DNA of 64,000 bases from Parasponia andersonii (taxonomy: Eukaryota; Streptophyta; Magnoliopsida; Rosales; Cannabaceae): positions 661,186 through 725,185 of the forward strand of contig JXTB01000026.1 of NCBI GenBank assembly GCA_002914805.1. Reading direction: 5' to 3'. The position numbers and the translations under genes were made by a program. The notes beneath the pieces were generated by a model. The model was not told where the DNA came from. It saw nothing but the letters and a program-made list of their open reading frames with translations, and made no database searches. This document shows, one piece after another, positions 22,783 through 35,200 of the stretch (position 1 is its first letter; each line of letters begins with the position of its first letter).

Positions 22783-24363
22783 TGATGAATGTGTATTTTA
22801 CTCACCAATCAAGTATTCTCCAAGTTCAAATAATTATAAGTTCTCAAGTATTTGTGTTATTTTATTATATTTTGGTATTTTTATTATAGAAAGTAAGAAA
22901 TTAAGGCTGAGTGTATATTTGGCACCAAAAAAGAGAAGTTTATGAAGCCGTTAGTAGTTGAAACAAGGTCTAGAGTATCAAAAAAAGTTAAAAAGCTTAA
23001 TTAGACTAGCATCTAGGCGTCGTGGTGCCCAGAAATGAGCACTGGGTGCCTCAGCTCCAGGGCACTGGTGCCACGGTACCCAGAATATGGCACCATGGTG
23101 CTTCAACACCAGAAACACTGGCGCCGCAGTGCCAAAAATGGGCATTACAGTACCAGTTCATCTTTCAACACGCACATAAGACGCGTTTTCTCTATTTTGT
23201 AGCCACAAAATGGCAGAATTTAAGGACCATTTTAGGCCCTTGATCTAATACTAATGGATAGTCAGATTTTTCCCTTTCTTAGGATATCTTAGTGCCTTTT
23301 TAAATACATACTTTAGCCTCCATTTTAAGGTGTGTAGAGTTAGAAGAGGAGGCACACCTTTGAGAGCTGAAAATCTCACAGAGAGAAAGAGATTTAGAGT
23401 TGAAATTTGGAGAGGATGCTTGAGAGAGATACGTGAAGAATCGAAAGCTTGAAATTCTACCTCTATAAAAGAGTTTTCTCTTTCTCTTATTCATCCTAAT
23501 CTCATTTAAATTTTGTATTGGGCATATTGTATAATTGTTTTTGGAATTATGAAATTTTTTATGAGTTTAGTCTTGAGTTCCACTATGCTTAGATTGATTC
23601 TCTATCTTAGGATTTGATGTACCTTTTTTAGACATTATTTTGTATATTTTGTTAATTGTTAGCTTATTTTCCATTGTCAATTCATTTATAATTCTCCTTG
23701 CTTATTCCCTCTAATTTATGTGACCAATGAATTAGTTGAACTTAGAATGTGATTTTGATACTTGAGAGAGTTTAATTTTATAAACTAGAATTGAAAAATA
23801 TAGTTTAGATTATTATAAGACTAAGAAGAGATCAACACCTAGATAATCAAATTAGGAAGTTCTTAAGGGCTAAAACTTAATGAGTGCTTAGAAAATCAGA
23901 TTTGGTAGAGATATCAACTTGGGTACTTAAGTATATTACCTCATTCGATACTCAAGAGAGGGAATAAGGTTAGATTAGGTCTCTTGATTAGTGAATTTAG
24001 TAGAATTAGTCTAATAATTACTTAATTTGATGAATTTAAGAATGATTAGGAGAAATCATATCCTTAGTACATTAGTGCATAGTAATTTCTACATTTTATT
24101 TACTTAATTCTTTTTATCTTTATTTTTATTCATTTTATTTTAAATTTATTTAGTTTTGATGCTTAGATAAAATTTAGTTACGATAATTTTGGTACTTAAC
24201 AACTAATTTCAATTTCAATTTCTATGGATCGACCTTGCTTGCCACTATACTAGTTAATTCTAGGTTTTACTAGACTTACTAGATTAGTTAATATGAGATA
24301 ATTATAAATATTAATTTAGTATTGGACGTTTATTTCCAATGACTAAATATTTTTCCATTATCA
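22783..24363 (+). mobile_element. Solo LTR (Athila/Tat-like family), copy A
   Basis: Starts TGATGAATGTG and ends CATTATCA, flanked by the 5-bp duplication ATAAA (22778-22782 and 24364-24368). Removing it restores ACTAAAATTTGACATAAA-CCAAATTAAATACAA, which matches uninterrupted repeats of the host element at about 24806 and 25528. It contains the family's GC-rich block (23010-23150) and the GATCGACC-TGCTTGCC-CTATACTAG signature near its end. At 1,581 bp it has no coding capacity. It is non-coding; one copy without internal domain implies LTR-LTR recombination. Confidence 0.8.
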
Positions 24364-25570
24364 ATAAACCAAATTAAATACAATATAATTATAAAATTAG
24401 TGAGTTTTGTAAACTTAGTCACTACTTTATTCATTATTATTAGAAACCTAGTCACTATATAATAAAAATATGTTACTATTACTATTAAAAACTTAGTCAC
24501 AACTTTGTTCTTTATAATTACAAAGTCAATAACTAGGTATAATGCCTACTAAGGATATTATGTTAAATTACAAAACTAGCAAGTTTTGAATTATCATCAC
24601 TATTATAATGAAAATATGTCACGATTACTAATGGAAACTTAGTCACAATTTTGAACTTTCCAAAAACGGAGTCTAGCTATTAGACAAGTATTATCTAACT
24701 CTCCAGACATATTGTTTATCTGATAGATACTTTTGTCTAACTTTCAAGACAAGTTTTCTATCAGGTAGATATTATTATCGAGCTTTCGAGACAAGCTGTC
24801 TATCGACTAGATACTAACTATAATAAAATAAAATTTGATATAAACTAAAATAAATACAATATATTTATAAAATTAGTGATTTTGTAAATGTACTCACTAC
24901 TTTATTCATTAATATTAAAAACTCAGTCACTATATAATGAAATTATGTCACCACTACTATTAGAAACTTAGTTACAATTTTATTCTTTATAATTACAAAC
25001 TCAATAATTAGGTTAATGTATAATAAGTATATTATATTAAATTATAAAGTTAGTAAGTTTTGAATTATTATCACTATTATAATGAAAATATGTCACTATT
25101 GCTACTGAAAACTGAGTCACAACTTTTTTCTAAATTACAAACTCAAAATCTATGTGTAATTAGTAATAAGTCTATTAAATTACAAAATTAGGGAGTTTTG
25201 AATTATCATCGCGACTCTAATGAGAATATGTTACTATTATGATTGGAAACTTCTTTTTTGTTGGGAATTACGATTGAAAACTTAATCACAACTTTGTTTT
25301 TTCCAAACAAAGAGTCTAACTATATTAGACATGAGTTGTCTGGTTCTCCATACATATTGTCACTTTTGTTTAGCTTTCCAGATAATCTGTCTATCAGGTA
25401 GACACTATTGTCTAGTTTTTCAGACATGTTGTCTATCTGTGAGACACCATTGTCGAGCATTCTAGACAAGCTATCTATCTATTGGACAATATTGCTAATC
25501 TTTCCAGACAAGCTATGTATCGACTAGATACTAACTATAATGAAATAAAATTTAAAATAAATAAAATTAA
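24364..25570 (+). repeat. Tandem internal units of the large element
   Basis: Two successive units share AAATTAGTGAG-TTTTGTAAA, CACTACTTTATTCATTA, GAAAATATGTCAC, AACTTAGTCACAA and a terminal GTCTAG array ending GACTAGATACTAACTATAAT (24806 and 25528). With 22480-22782 this makes three tandem units, of about 470-720 bp. Confidence 0.65.
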
Positions 25571-25924
25571 ACACAATTTCAAATAAACTATAGTAAACCA
25601 TAATCATAAAGACAAAAAGGACAATGATAATACTTAGGACACACTATGACCATTTGTTGAATACATCATAGAGTGTTTACATAAAGTTTTATTGTGTCCA
25701 TAAATTCCACAATTTGAGCACTTTCTTATCTTTTTTGGTAGAATCTCGATAATCACAGTACATCTTGATCATTATCTCTCTCCATTCCAATTCTAAGAAG
25801 AACCATCGTTCTTTTCCTAAATGCCATTATATAGCATGATTGTGAGTACTGATAACATGCCTAAATAACAAATTAAAGGAAGAAATATATATTACTAAAC
25901 ATAAAATAAAAAATTTAGTTAGGT

Positions 25925-27420
25925 TTGACATGTGTTAGTGGCTAGAAATGTGTTTCTTATGATTAGATATGTGTCTTTAGTTGCTAGATATGTATTTCTA
26001 GTGGCTAGATATGTGTTCCTAATAGTTAGACATGCATTTCTAATAGTTAGACACATATCTCTAGTTACTATATAACAATATCTAGTATCTATAAATAACT
26101 TTTTTATACACAAAATCGGCTCGACATTAATGTCTACTCACTCGACAGAAGTGTTGATTATATAAACAGCGTGCCTAGCATAGTTGAGAGAGTGTCTAGC
26201 ACTTAGATAACAATTACTAGTTTATGTCTCGATAATTGTATGTAACACTATTTATATAGTATCGATAGCATGGATGTTCAATTGTTCAGATAAGACTCAA
26301 CAATACTATCAAATGAAGTCCATATGGTACAATTTCTTTCATTTTATACAATCTGTCTATAAATTAGACAGACCTATCTATCTAAATCTGTGTTTTTTCT
26401 TCGTAGCTTTTCAGATAAGACTTAGTAATACTGTCGAGTGGAGTCGATATTGTATAATTTCTCACCTTCTAGTTAGGTTATCTATAAATTAGATAGATCT
26501 GTTTATCTAGATATAGTTTTATTCTATGCAGTTTTCATACTAGACTTTATAATACTGTCTAGTAAAGACAATATCGTATAATTCAACCTTCTAGATAGTC
26601 TGTCTAGCAATTAGACAGATCTGTCTATCTAGATATGATTTTCTTCTATGTAGTTTTTCATACTAGACTTGACAATACTGTTTAGTGGAGTTGATATTGT
26701 ATAATTCATCACTTTCTAGACAATTTGTCTAGCAATTAAACAGATATTGTCTATCCAGATCTGGGTTTTTTCTATGCAATTTTTCAAATAATACTCGACA
26801 CTACTATCGAGTGGAATCAATACTATACAATTTCTCACCTTCTAAACATGCTGTCTAGAAATCAGTCTATCGAGATCTGGGTTTCGTCTTCGTAGCAGAG
26901 CTCGTTATTTTATAACTCAGCTTCTAGTTTACATGCTTTCAGGCTCAAAAATTGACCAAATAGTTTCTATTTTTCACTATAGTTTCAAGTCCTACTACAA
27001 AATAATTTCTAATTCACAATTCAAAGTCACATTCGCAAAGAAAGATTAATGGCAAAAAATATCTTCTACTTATTTTAACCTTCGAAATGGAGGACCATGT
27101 TTTTCTTCGTTACAGTATAAAAATTAATACTCCAAGCTTTCTGGGTGCTCCAAGCTTTCGGCTGAAATATGTTTATTAGTGACTCGCTTTTGCCAATAAT
27201 GATGTGATAATGGTGAGGGAGGAGATACAGGAGAAAAAAATGGAAATAGGAAAAAATTTGAAAATGGGTTAGTCATAATAATAAACTTCAAAATAATTTC
27301 AAAGGGTATATTAGTCTTCCCAATCAAACTTTGACTTAAAAGTGTGCACACTCAAAAACTATGAAGATAGGTGTATTTCTACAAAATCACTATGTGAAAA
27401 GGGTATTCTTCAAAGGATCC
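25925..27420 (-). repeat. Right inverted arm of the large element
   Basis: Reverse-complement partner of 21206-22290, longer because of a tandem array at 26283-26890 and an extra ladder of short repeats at 25925-26090 (GCTAGATATGTGTTTC-like units). Confidence 0.7.
26283..26890 (+). repeat. 125-bp tandem array, about five copies
   Basis: Units begin TTCAGATAAGACTC / TTCATACTAGACTT and run through AATACTGTC-AGTGGAGTC, TATTGTATAATT-TCACCTTCTAG, CTGTCTA-AATTAGACAGA and TCTATCTAGATCTGGGTTTTTTC. Starts are near 26283, 26406, 26528, 26651 and 26777. Each unit includes a short perfect dyad around TCTGTCTA..TAGACAGA. Confidence 0.85.
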
Positions 27421-27439
27421 AAAACAAAAGTTAATTTTA

Positions 27440-27960
27440 ACTATAACAATGGTGTCCTCATCATGTCTCCAATTCTGTGCCTCTGTTGTGTCTCCTTTAT
27501 CGCCAATAGTGGTGCTTCTAGTTGCTCTACTCAATCCAAGGTGTCGATCCTAACTCTTACGGTCTGAAACCATGGTCAGAACTCCACGATCGCTCTGCCT
27601 TTGCCAAGCCGAAGTCATTCTCTAAAGCCATTATCTGAATTTGTAAGAACTACCCCAATTTCAAGCTAACTACATGGGCATCATTGTCGAGGTTCTCGTG
27701 GTGTCTCTACTCACGAACCCAATCTCTTTTGTCCTCCAATCAGCTATTCCTCTACCTCTTCTACTCTTAAGATCAGTCGCTCGTCCTCTTTAGTTGTACA
27801 CTCTCCAATATATAGACCATCCTAGGCTTGATTAAGCTCAGCATCTTCATCATTTTCCTCACCCAACGTATAACCCATCTTGATATCAACTCTCATGCTT
27901 AGATTTGTGATAGTTATTGCTCATGATATATTTAGCGTCTAGGGTTGTTATAAGGCCATT
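27440..27960 (+). pseudogene. PRA1-family (prenylated Rab acceptor) pseudogene
   Basis: Reading across frames, the sequence follows a plant PRA1 protein in order: KPWSELHDRSAFAKPKSFSK, KNYPNFKLT, a hydrophobic LLTNPISFVLQSA stretch, FLYLFYS-DQSLVLFSC, and LIKLSIFIIFLT. Plant PRA1 genes are usually single-exon, encoding small four-helix membrane proteins of the ER/Golgi that bind prenylated Rab GTPases. At least four frame changes and several stops destroy the reading frame. It lies immediately outside the end of the large inverted-repeat element. Recognition rests on the conserved central segment; the N-terminus is uncertain. Confidence 0.65.
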
Positions 27961-30780
27961 TAACTATATAGAGTCCCCCTTAAGTCTATTTTTTTAAAAA
28001 AATAGAGAATTTATTAATTTTGACCATCTTTTAAAACAAGTAATTAAAAAAACGACAGCCTAAAAACTATTTACAAAATTATGACTTTTATTATTATGTC
28101 ATTTAATAAAAATTTCGGAGTTCCAAAATTTCTCCTAACTCGACCCTATTTGAAAATTTTCAACCAAAGTCAAAAAAGTCAAAAATAAAATAGGTGGCAC
28201 TAGGAAAGTGGTCGACTATGTTTGACTTAGGTCGAAACTAAACAAACTAGTCGAATGTCGGTCGAAAATTTTTGATTGGTGGCTTCTACCCTAGTCGAAA
28301 TCAAATGAAGCAACTGAGAGAGGCGGTAGAATAATTTTGACCACAGTCAAAAGTTTTTTACCTTAGTTGAGTAGCGGCACCGCTAGGGTTTGAGTCGAGA
28401 TCGATAGTGGTGATAGGAGGTTTTTTAGGGAATAAGGTATCTAAGTATTTTTACATGTATAATATGGTAATAGGAGTTAGTTTTGAAAATATTTATAGGT
28501 GAGTTCAATTTTCAAAATTAGAATTTAGGTTTCCCAAAAAATACCTTTTTTAATTTTTTTTCTTTTCTTTTTTCTTTTCTTTTTTGCTAACATGGCCGAT
28601 AAAAAGTTCAAAATGCCCTAATCGAGCTTAAGTGGGTCTAGTCTATCAAGGCCAGTAGATTTCTAGTTGTGATGCTTAGCTAGACTAATCGAGCTCAAAG
28701 GAAAAATTTTGCCAAAATACACAATTTCAAACTTCAAATCGATATTAAGTTGTTTATATATGGATTAAAATTTTATCTCAAAATCCCAATTTATACCAAT
28801 ATTTTAACTCACCAAAACATCAAAGTCTTTATTTTACGGAATTGAGTTGAGATTTTTGAAAATTTTTTAGCAAGGGCATTTCAAGAATTTAAAAGTTTCA
28901 TTAAAGTGGAATCTACTAAATCTAAAAATGAACTTTGAAAGTATATGAAATTTTAACAAACTTGGTTATAAGTCTAAGTAACTAAATATCTTGGTGGATA
29001 TATATGATAAGGAAAATCAATACGGATTTGGTTTATACAAATTTAGAACTTTTTGGATGGTGGATCTATAATCCTTTGATTTCTTTGTTGATATGGATTT
29101 GATATTGATACAATTTGTAACTTTTTTTTTGATAGATATATCGTTTTTTTTTCTTAAAGCATAAAAATATTTTCCAATCTAATAGGTATTGTTTTTAGTC
29201 GTTGGATCATTATCTAACTGTTATTGTAATTTGAGTAGTTAGGAAAAAATAATAAAAAAAATACGCATTATTTAATATTTTTTTCTCCACTTTTTACCGT
29301 ACAAAAATATGTGATGAATTTTAATTAGACAAAATAATACCTATTAATAGGTAAAAAAAAAAAAGAAGAAAAATCAGACTAGATTAGTGCCTATATATAT
29401 ATATTTATATATATCATCTTCTTTATTCATTCTATACCCTACAATGTCTTTAATCATAGGTCTCAGTAAGTAGAATTTAATTTCAGATCTGGGCATTAGG
29501 TTTCATATACAAAGATCAAGCACTTAGATCCGCGTACAACTCAAATCTTGCTTTGATCATTTAATATTTTGTAATTAAATTAAATAGTTCAAAGTTTTTG
29601 AGTTTATTTTAGGTAATTATTAAATTAATGACAGATTTACTAAAGAGTAATATGAATGATACATAGGATAATGATTCTTATTCAAATATTTACCAAAATA
29701 CGGAAAAAAAAATGTGTAGGACCTACACAAATTTATGAGAAGAGAATGAGAATACTTCCACATCAACCTCCTAAGAAATATAATTACCTATAAACACTCA
29801 TTTTTCTTTTTTAATTATTAAAATTTTAAAATACAATTTCACCCCAAAAAATCTATATACTTTAAAACATGCATACATGTAAAAGTACAATTTAGTAAAT
29901 CTAATATATTCTCATTATCTTTTCTGGGTTAAGTAAATAAATAATAGTATTCTAATGAATATGATTCTTTTTTCTATTAGTTTTAAGTAAACAACATAAT
30001 AAATAATGATTCACATACCTTTCTATTTTATGAAAATATAGAATTCATAATAATTAGTCCCTAATTTCTTATACTTTATCAAATTCCTAATTATACCCCT
30101 TATTAACAAATCACATGATCTGTATATTATCATTCTTATCCAAAATATGGGGGAAATTGCAATACTTATGTAAATTCAAGAACTCAATTGCCCCAATTTT
30201 TCTTCAATGGACAAATTGCAAAATCACGATAAATTCAGGGACATTCATGCCAAAAATCCTATTAAGATATTCATAGATGTTATCATAAAAATATTAGTAT
30301 CACATTGAAATTTTGATCAAAATGTCAAAAAAAAAAATGTTCTATAAGCCTTCTTTTATAAAACAAATGATAGAAAAAATAAAATCCAAGTTTCCTCTCC
30401 ATAATGCATTAATAAAGTTTTTTTTTTTGAAGGATATATTAGTAAAGTTTTGGAACTAGCAGTATTTACAATTAGAATATTTGCAACTCATACAATTTAT
30501 TGGAATTCCTGTAAAGCTAACAATCTTTTAAAATATTTGCAAAACTACTCAAATAAAATAACTAAGAAAAGATTTTGATAGGGCCCAATCAAGAAATTCT
30601 CTGATGATTTTCAGCCTTATAGAAACTCTTAATTTTTGGTATTAAGTAAATTTGAAATAGTCTATGTTATCATTAATTTTTAATTATTTTTATTGTAATT
30701 TAGAACTAGTTATAGATATTGGTAGGAAATATATTTTCAAATCAAATTACATGCCTTAACAGCATAATTTTTAATAATAT
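27961..30780. other. AT-rich non-coding region
   Basis: No open frames of note and no clear transposon ends. There is a run of TCGAC/GGTCGAA-rich sequence at 28130-28420, a pyrimidine tract near 28550-28590 and TA-rich microsatellite sequence near 29390-29415. I cannot assign it. Confidence 0.5.
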
Positions 30781-30839
30781 CCTAATGAAAAATGTCAATA
30801 CTTAGAGCTTTATGGATTTTCGTTTTGCCTATATTTATG

Positions 30840-31100
30840 ATATTATGTTCTTGATATATCCATAAGAATAAACTATCAAAATATTGAGACCAATCTAAAA
30901 TATTATAAGATTGTACTATTTAATCTCAAATAATATAGCTCATGAATATGAGGGTATTATTTATTTTATGATTAGATATATGTTCTTTGATAATAGTACT
31001 CATTTAAAGAAATATATTTCATGTTGTCCAGTTTAGTATACCTAAAGCACACTAGGATTTATATACAAAGTCAATACTTTAGTGAATTTAGACTCGTCAC
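30840..31100 (+). repeat. Divergent direct repeat with 34330-34600 (possible LTR remnants)
   Basis: Blocks such as AAGATTGTACTATTTAAT-CTCAAATAATATAGCTCATGAATA and ATATGTTCTTTGATAATA-TACTCATTTAAAGAAATATATTTCAT recur in the same order at 34400-34550 (AATTTGTACTTATTTAAC-, AATATGTTCTTGTGAACAA-). Similarity is moderate and the ends are not defined. Confidence 0.35.
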
Positions 31101-32059
31101 TTCCAATTGAAACAAAAAGAGCCTACAATTTTTATACTGGATAAAGAACTTGACTTCTATCCTTTGGATTGTAACACTATTCAGACTAAATGTAGAATTA
31201 TGTTTACCATTATGGTTCTTTATGTGAATAATTTTATATTTAACTTCTATTCTTGGATCATTGATATATTTTAAATTTGATATATATAATTCTATATTGT
31301 GAATTATGCATGAATTAGATACAAAGCAAAAATGTCTTTATTAAATTCAAGTGTTATTATATGATCACATTTAAGCATCTCACACACTCTATATCGAATG
31401 CAGAATATCTTTTTAAAACTATCCATATCGTATGTGAGATTGTACTTATCTCGTAATGTAGTTTCTTTAAATCCACTTGTGCACATACGTCCAAGCTAGA
31501 GCTTTATCTTGACATATGCATACTCTAATTGTTAGAGTAATTTAAGGTAGACTTCTTCTAATTTAAATTGGACTTGTTATCCTTCTTAAACCTCTCAATT
31601 TCTTGACAAGTTTAAAATATTTAGGACTCGTTCTTATTCATAGAAAAAGTATTACATTCATCACACAATATTAAATATGTTTCTGGCAGTCCTACTCTTC
31701 ATACGTTAGATTAATTAGGTTTACTTTCCTTAATCATTACCATGATGGTTTTATTGGATTTGCTACTTGTCCTTAACAATCTTGTTTGGATACTTGGTAA
31801 TTATCATCCTCAATTAGCTAAGCTTTTTTTTATTAAATTAACCTCTATTAAATTTACTCAATTAATCACCTCCTACTTAATAATAGGCCTTATTATAACA
31901 AAAGGGATAAACACATTAATAGCTACTTGTTCATTTTTAAGTCAATGATCATACTTTCGTCTATTTTTAAGTCAATGATCGTACTTTACTATTTTTAAGT
32001 AAAGATACAAAGAATTGCTCACTATATTCTCCAATCATGGTTTCTTTCTGGAGTATCAA

Positions 32060-32200
32060 CTACAAAACTTCTTGATGGGCTATGCATCGAAACAAGAATG
32101 TGGGTTGAAAGAGAGGTTGGTACCACTTATTTATACCAATTATCTATGGATGAAGCTTATCAGTTGCTAGAAGATATGGCAGATTTTGACTATTGAAATT
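32060..32200 (+). pseudogene. gag fragment of an Athila/Tat-like gypsy element
   Basis: One frame reads LLDGLCIETRMWVE, then YQLSMDEAYQLLEDMADFDY followed by a stop and NWND. The pattern DGL..TR.WV...(D/E)EAY.LLE.MA...Y.W is typical of Gag in Athila/Tat-lineage gypsy retrotransposons. Neighbouring sequence is too decayed to extend it. It may belong to the same element as the polypurine tract and LTR at 36012-37383. Confidence 0.5.
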
Positions 32201-32209
32201 GGAATGATC

Positions 32210-35200
32210 TAACAAGCCCCTCAGTTTGGGGATAATTCTTGCATTTTTTTTTCGCCATGGTTTGACATTCTGCATCACTAAGCAAAGTCTTTTCCTAACC
32301 ATGAAGACTTTGTTGCCCAATGTTTAGAGGAGACAAGATTCTGTATAGAGAAGTTAGAGAGGATATAAACCATTCACAACCTTCAAGCCAATTCTCCAAA
32401 TGATTCCTTTAAAGTCATGACAATAATAGTGGCAAAGGATGCACAAGATACATACAATTATAAAGGCCACCGAGAATGAGCACAAGTGAGAGGATCTTAG
32501 ATTTATTCAACAATAGCTACTCAAGTGAGGAAGAGTGTCAAGATAATACTTGCTAGTCTCGAGCTTTTGAGGTCCAAGTCATTATGTCATTAGTCATTAA
32601 AGCTCACATCTATGACTATCCTGTATGACTAAACCCTCATCTACCACCTCTATAACTGTTTATTAAGGCTCACTATGTACATATACCATAGCCAAATCAA
32701 GTTTAGCATACGTGCTAAACATTATCATACATTGCCAAGCTTGAAGACGTTTGAAACGAAGACCTGTATGTTATATTATACAATGAGTACTATGGGCAGA
32801 AGTCATTCTTTGACGAGCTTCTTATTTGTACATAGTTAAGCTTAAAGATGCAAGGCATAGAGGAAAGTTCTTTCAAACCTAGTTAAAACTACTATTTGAG
32901 ATATCACCTTCGTCAACCATATTAGGAGGTACGTTTTTTTATTCTTTGGTACTTAATTAGATTGAACTTTGTTGACTTTGAGTTTGGGATGGTAATATAG
33001 TTAATGAGTTATTTAATAGGTATTGGATTTGCTTATATATTTATTGCTATGACTTTTTCTTCCATGACGTGTGTTCTTTAATAAATACTTTATTTGCTTT
33101 TCTTAGTTTGTTTAAATAAATTGCAGGTTCTATTAAGATGATATAACTTTGTTATTGATGATGAGTATAGTCACTAAATATTTTTTAGGCCATTTTGAAA
33201 TACAACTTATTGAATTATTTGTATACTTGACTCACATTGGTTGAACTTTACTCTTGATTCTTTGCATTTGAGCACCATAAATCATGATCAGTTGACTAGT
33301 TTAAGCTTTAAAGAACACTTTTGTGTATTAGTTAGACTTTGATATTATTGGTTATTATTAATAAAAAACATGATAAACTCAAAGATGAGCAGAAGCAAAG
33401 ACAACAAAATTTTTCTAGATTATTGTTTTTCATAAAAACTTTTAGGATCTTTATTATAATCTAAATACATACAAGAGATTGTATACCTCAATTAGTGAGT
33501 CTTCCTTTCTATGCACTAAATTTATAACTACAGAGGTGAATGAGCACCTCGATCTTGATCAATCTCTAAGTGAGAATCTAAGAACTCCAATAGCCTCTAA
33601 TGGTGGCTCTAAGAATTTCTCTCACTTTTCTCTCAGTTTTCTGTATAGCCGCTAAACTAATATTTCAGTTAAAACTAAATCGCAATACAACAATAAGGGA
33701 GGAGCCTTCCCTTAAGGGAAAATTCGACCACCCTTAGAAGAAATGGGCTGACCAAATTTCACAACTATTTTAGCAATACGGTTAGCCCCAATGGCCCATC
33801 CATCAGTCCAGTCTTTTTCTCCATTTTTGTATAATTGCCCAAAAAATTATTTGAGTCCAATTGATCTTATGTAGTCTAAGATGTTGGTATACATTGAAGA
33901 CCCAAATAGACATATTTAATTCAAGCTCCAAAAGATGAAGGTCTAGTTCTAATTAACTTTTAACACAAGTGAGCTTGTACTATTAGTTATGGACTTATTT
34001 CACTAAAGGTCTAAACTACACTCTTGAATTAAATAAATATCACAAAATACTTTATAATTAAAATTACATCTATAAGATAATTAATATATGTATATGTATC
34101 GCTACATGAATACCGATAATTAGAGCTAAGTAAAATTACCGTTTTACCTCTTCAATGATATCTTTCAATTCTTTGATACAAAACTATATCTAATAAATGA
34201 TCAGACTTATAGAAAGTATTTAATTAATAATTTGTCTAATTTTATTAATTACTTAACTAAGATTTAAATTATCCAAACTCCTATAATTGCGGTACTCACT
34301 TTTTTATATAATAAATTTGTGATATCTATAAGCATATATTCTCAATACCCATAGTAATATATTACCAAAATTTCAAGGTCTAGATCGTCAATTTCTTAAT
34401 TTGTACTTATTTAACATCTTAAATAATATAAATTATGAATACAAGTTCATTACATATTTCAGGATTAAGAAAGACATGCATAAATTATAAAATTTGTGAG
34501 AATATGTTCTTGTGAACAACACTTATTACAAGAACATATTTCATATGATCTATGTTCAATATTTACATACCAAGAATTTTTGCACATAGTCACACTAATA
34601 TAGATAAAGACATATTATAAATGCACAAAGTTTTGCAACACGATCTAACAGAAATGTTCAGCTTCTCTTATTAGTTGTGAACAAACTTATTTGATTTAAT
34701 TTGAGAGAATATAGCTTAACTTTAATAAATAAATTTATTTAAATTTTTCTCTAATGAAAAAATCATGGAACTTTTTGATATTTACTATTGTACCAATAAT
34801 CAAAACATTATCATAAATACTATGCATGAAATATCCTTTTATTAAATATCCAAAATATTCAATAAATATCCATAAATAATAAATACTTTTGGACATAATT
34901 CTAAAAGATATCTCAAGAACTTTTGAACTCATTTAAGTGTTGCTTTAGGTGAAATCCTAGGTTAAATGTTGTTGAAGAAAGCTTTTATGTAGTTCCTTAG
35001 ATCGTTTGAGTATTTGAAGCTAACAATTGAAAAATTTATCCTTAGATAACCCCACTTGAGCCTATTTTACTTCTTTCATCACATTTATAGGTACATCTAA
35101 ACTATCAAATTAATTACCATTTTTTTAAACTCATCACTAGTAAATATGATTACATTGCACCCTTGCATGATTCATTGAGTGCAAAGACAAGTTTAGGTTG

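Larger units (their letters stand above)
21206..27420. mobile_element. Large non-autonomous element with >1-kb inverted arms (MULE/foldback-like)
   Basis: The left arm (21206 to about 22290) is the reverse complement, with many substitutions, of the right arm (about 25925-27420). Paired blocks include GGTCAATTTTTGAGCATG / CAGGCTCAAAAATTGACC, GAGCTTGAAACTTTAGC / CTATAGTTTCAAGTC, AACCCAGATCGAGATA / TATCGAGATCTGGGTTT and ACATGTCTAGTCATAAGAAA / TTTCTTATGATTAGATATGT. The outer ends pair as well (GATTTTGAGAAATACGCC / GGTGTATTTCTACAAAATC). The interior holds tandem units rich in GTCTAG/CTAGAC and one solo LTR. No transposase is visible. Flanking A-rich sequence prevents a firm target duplication. 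Long arms and GGG-type ends suggest Mutator-like; a foldback class is possible. Confidence 0.72.

Noticed and set aside
26283-26890. Regularly spaced repeats suggesting a CRISPR-like array
   Set aside because: The repeats are long, degenerate and contiguous without spacers, in a plant nuclear context; they are a tandem array in a transposon arm.
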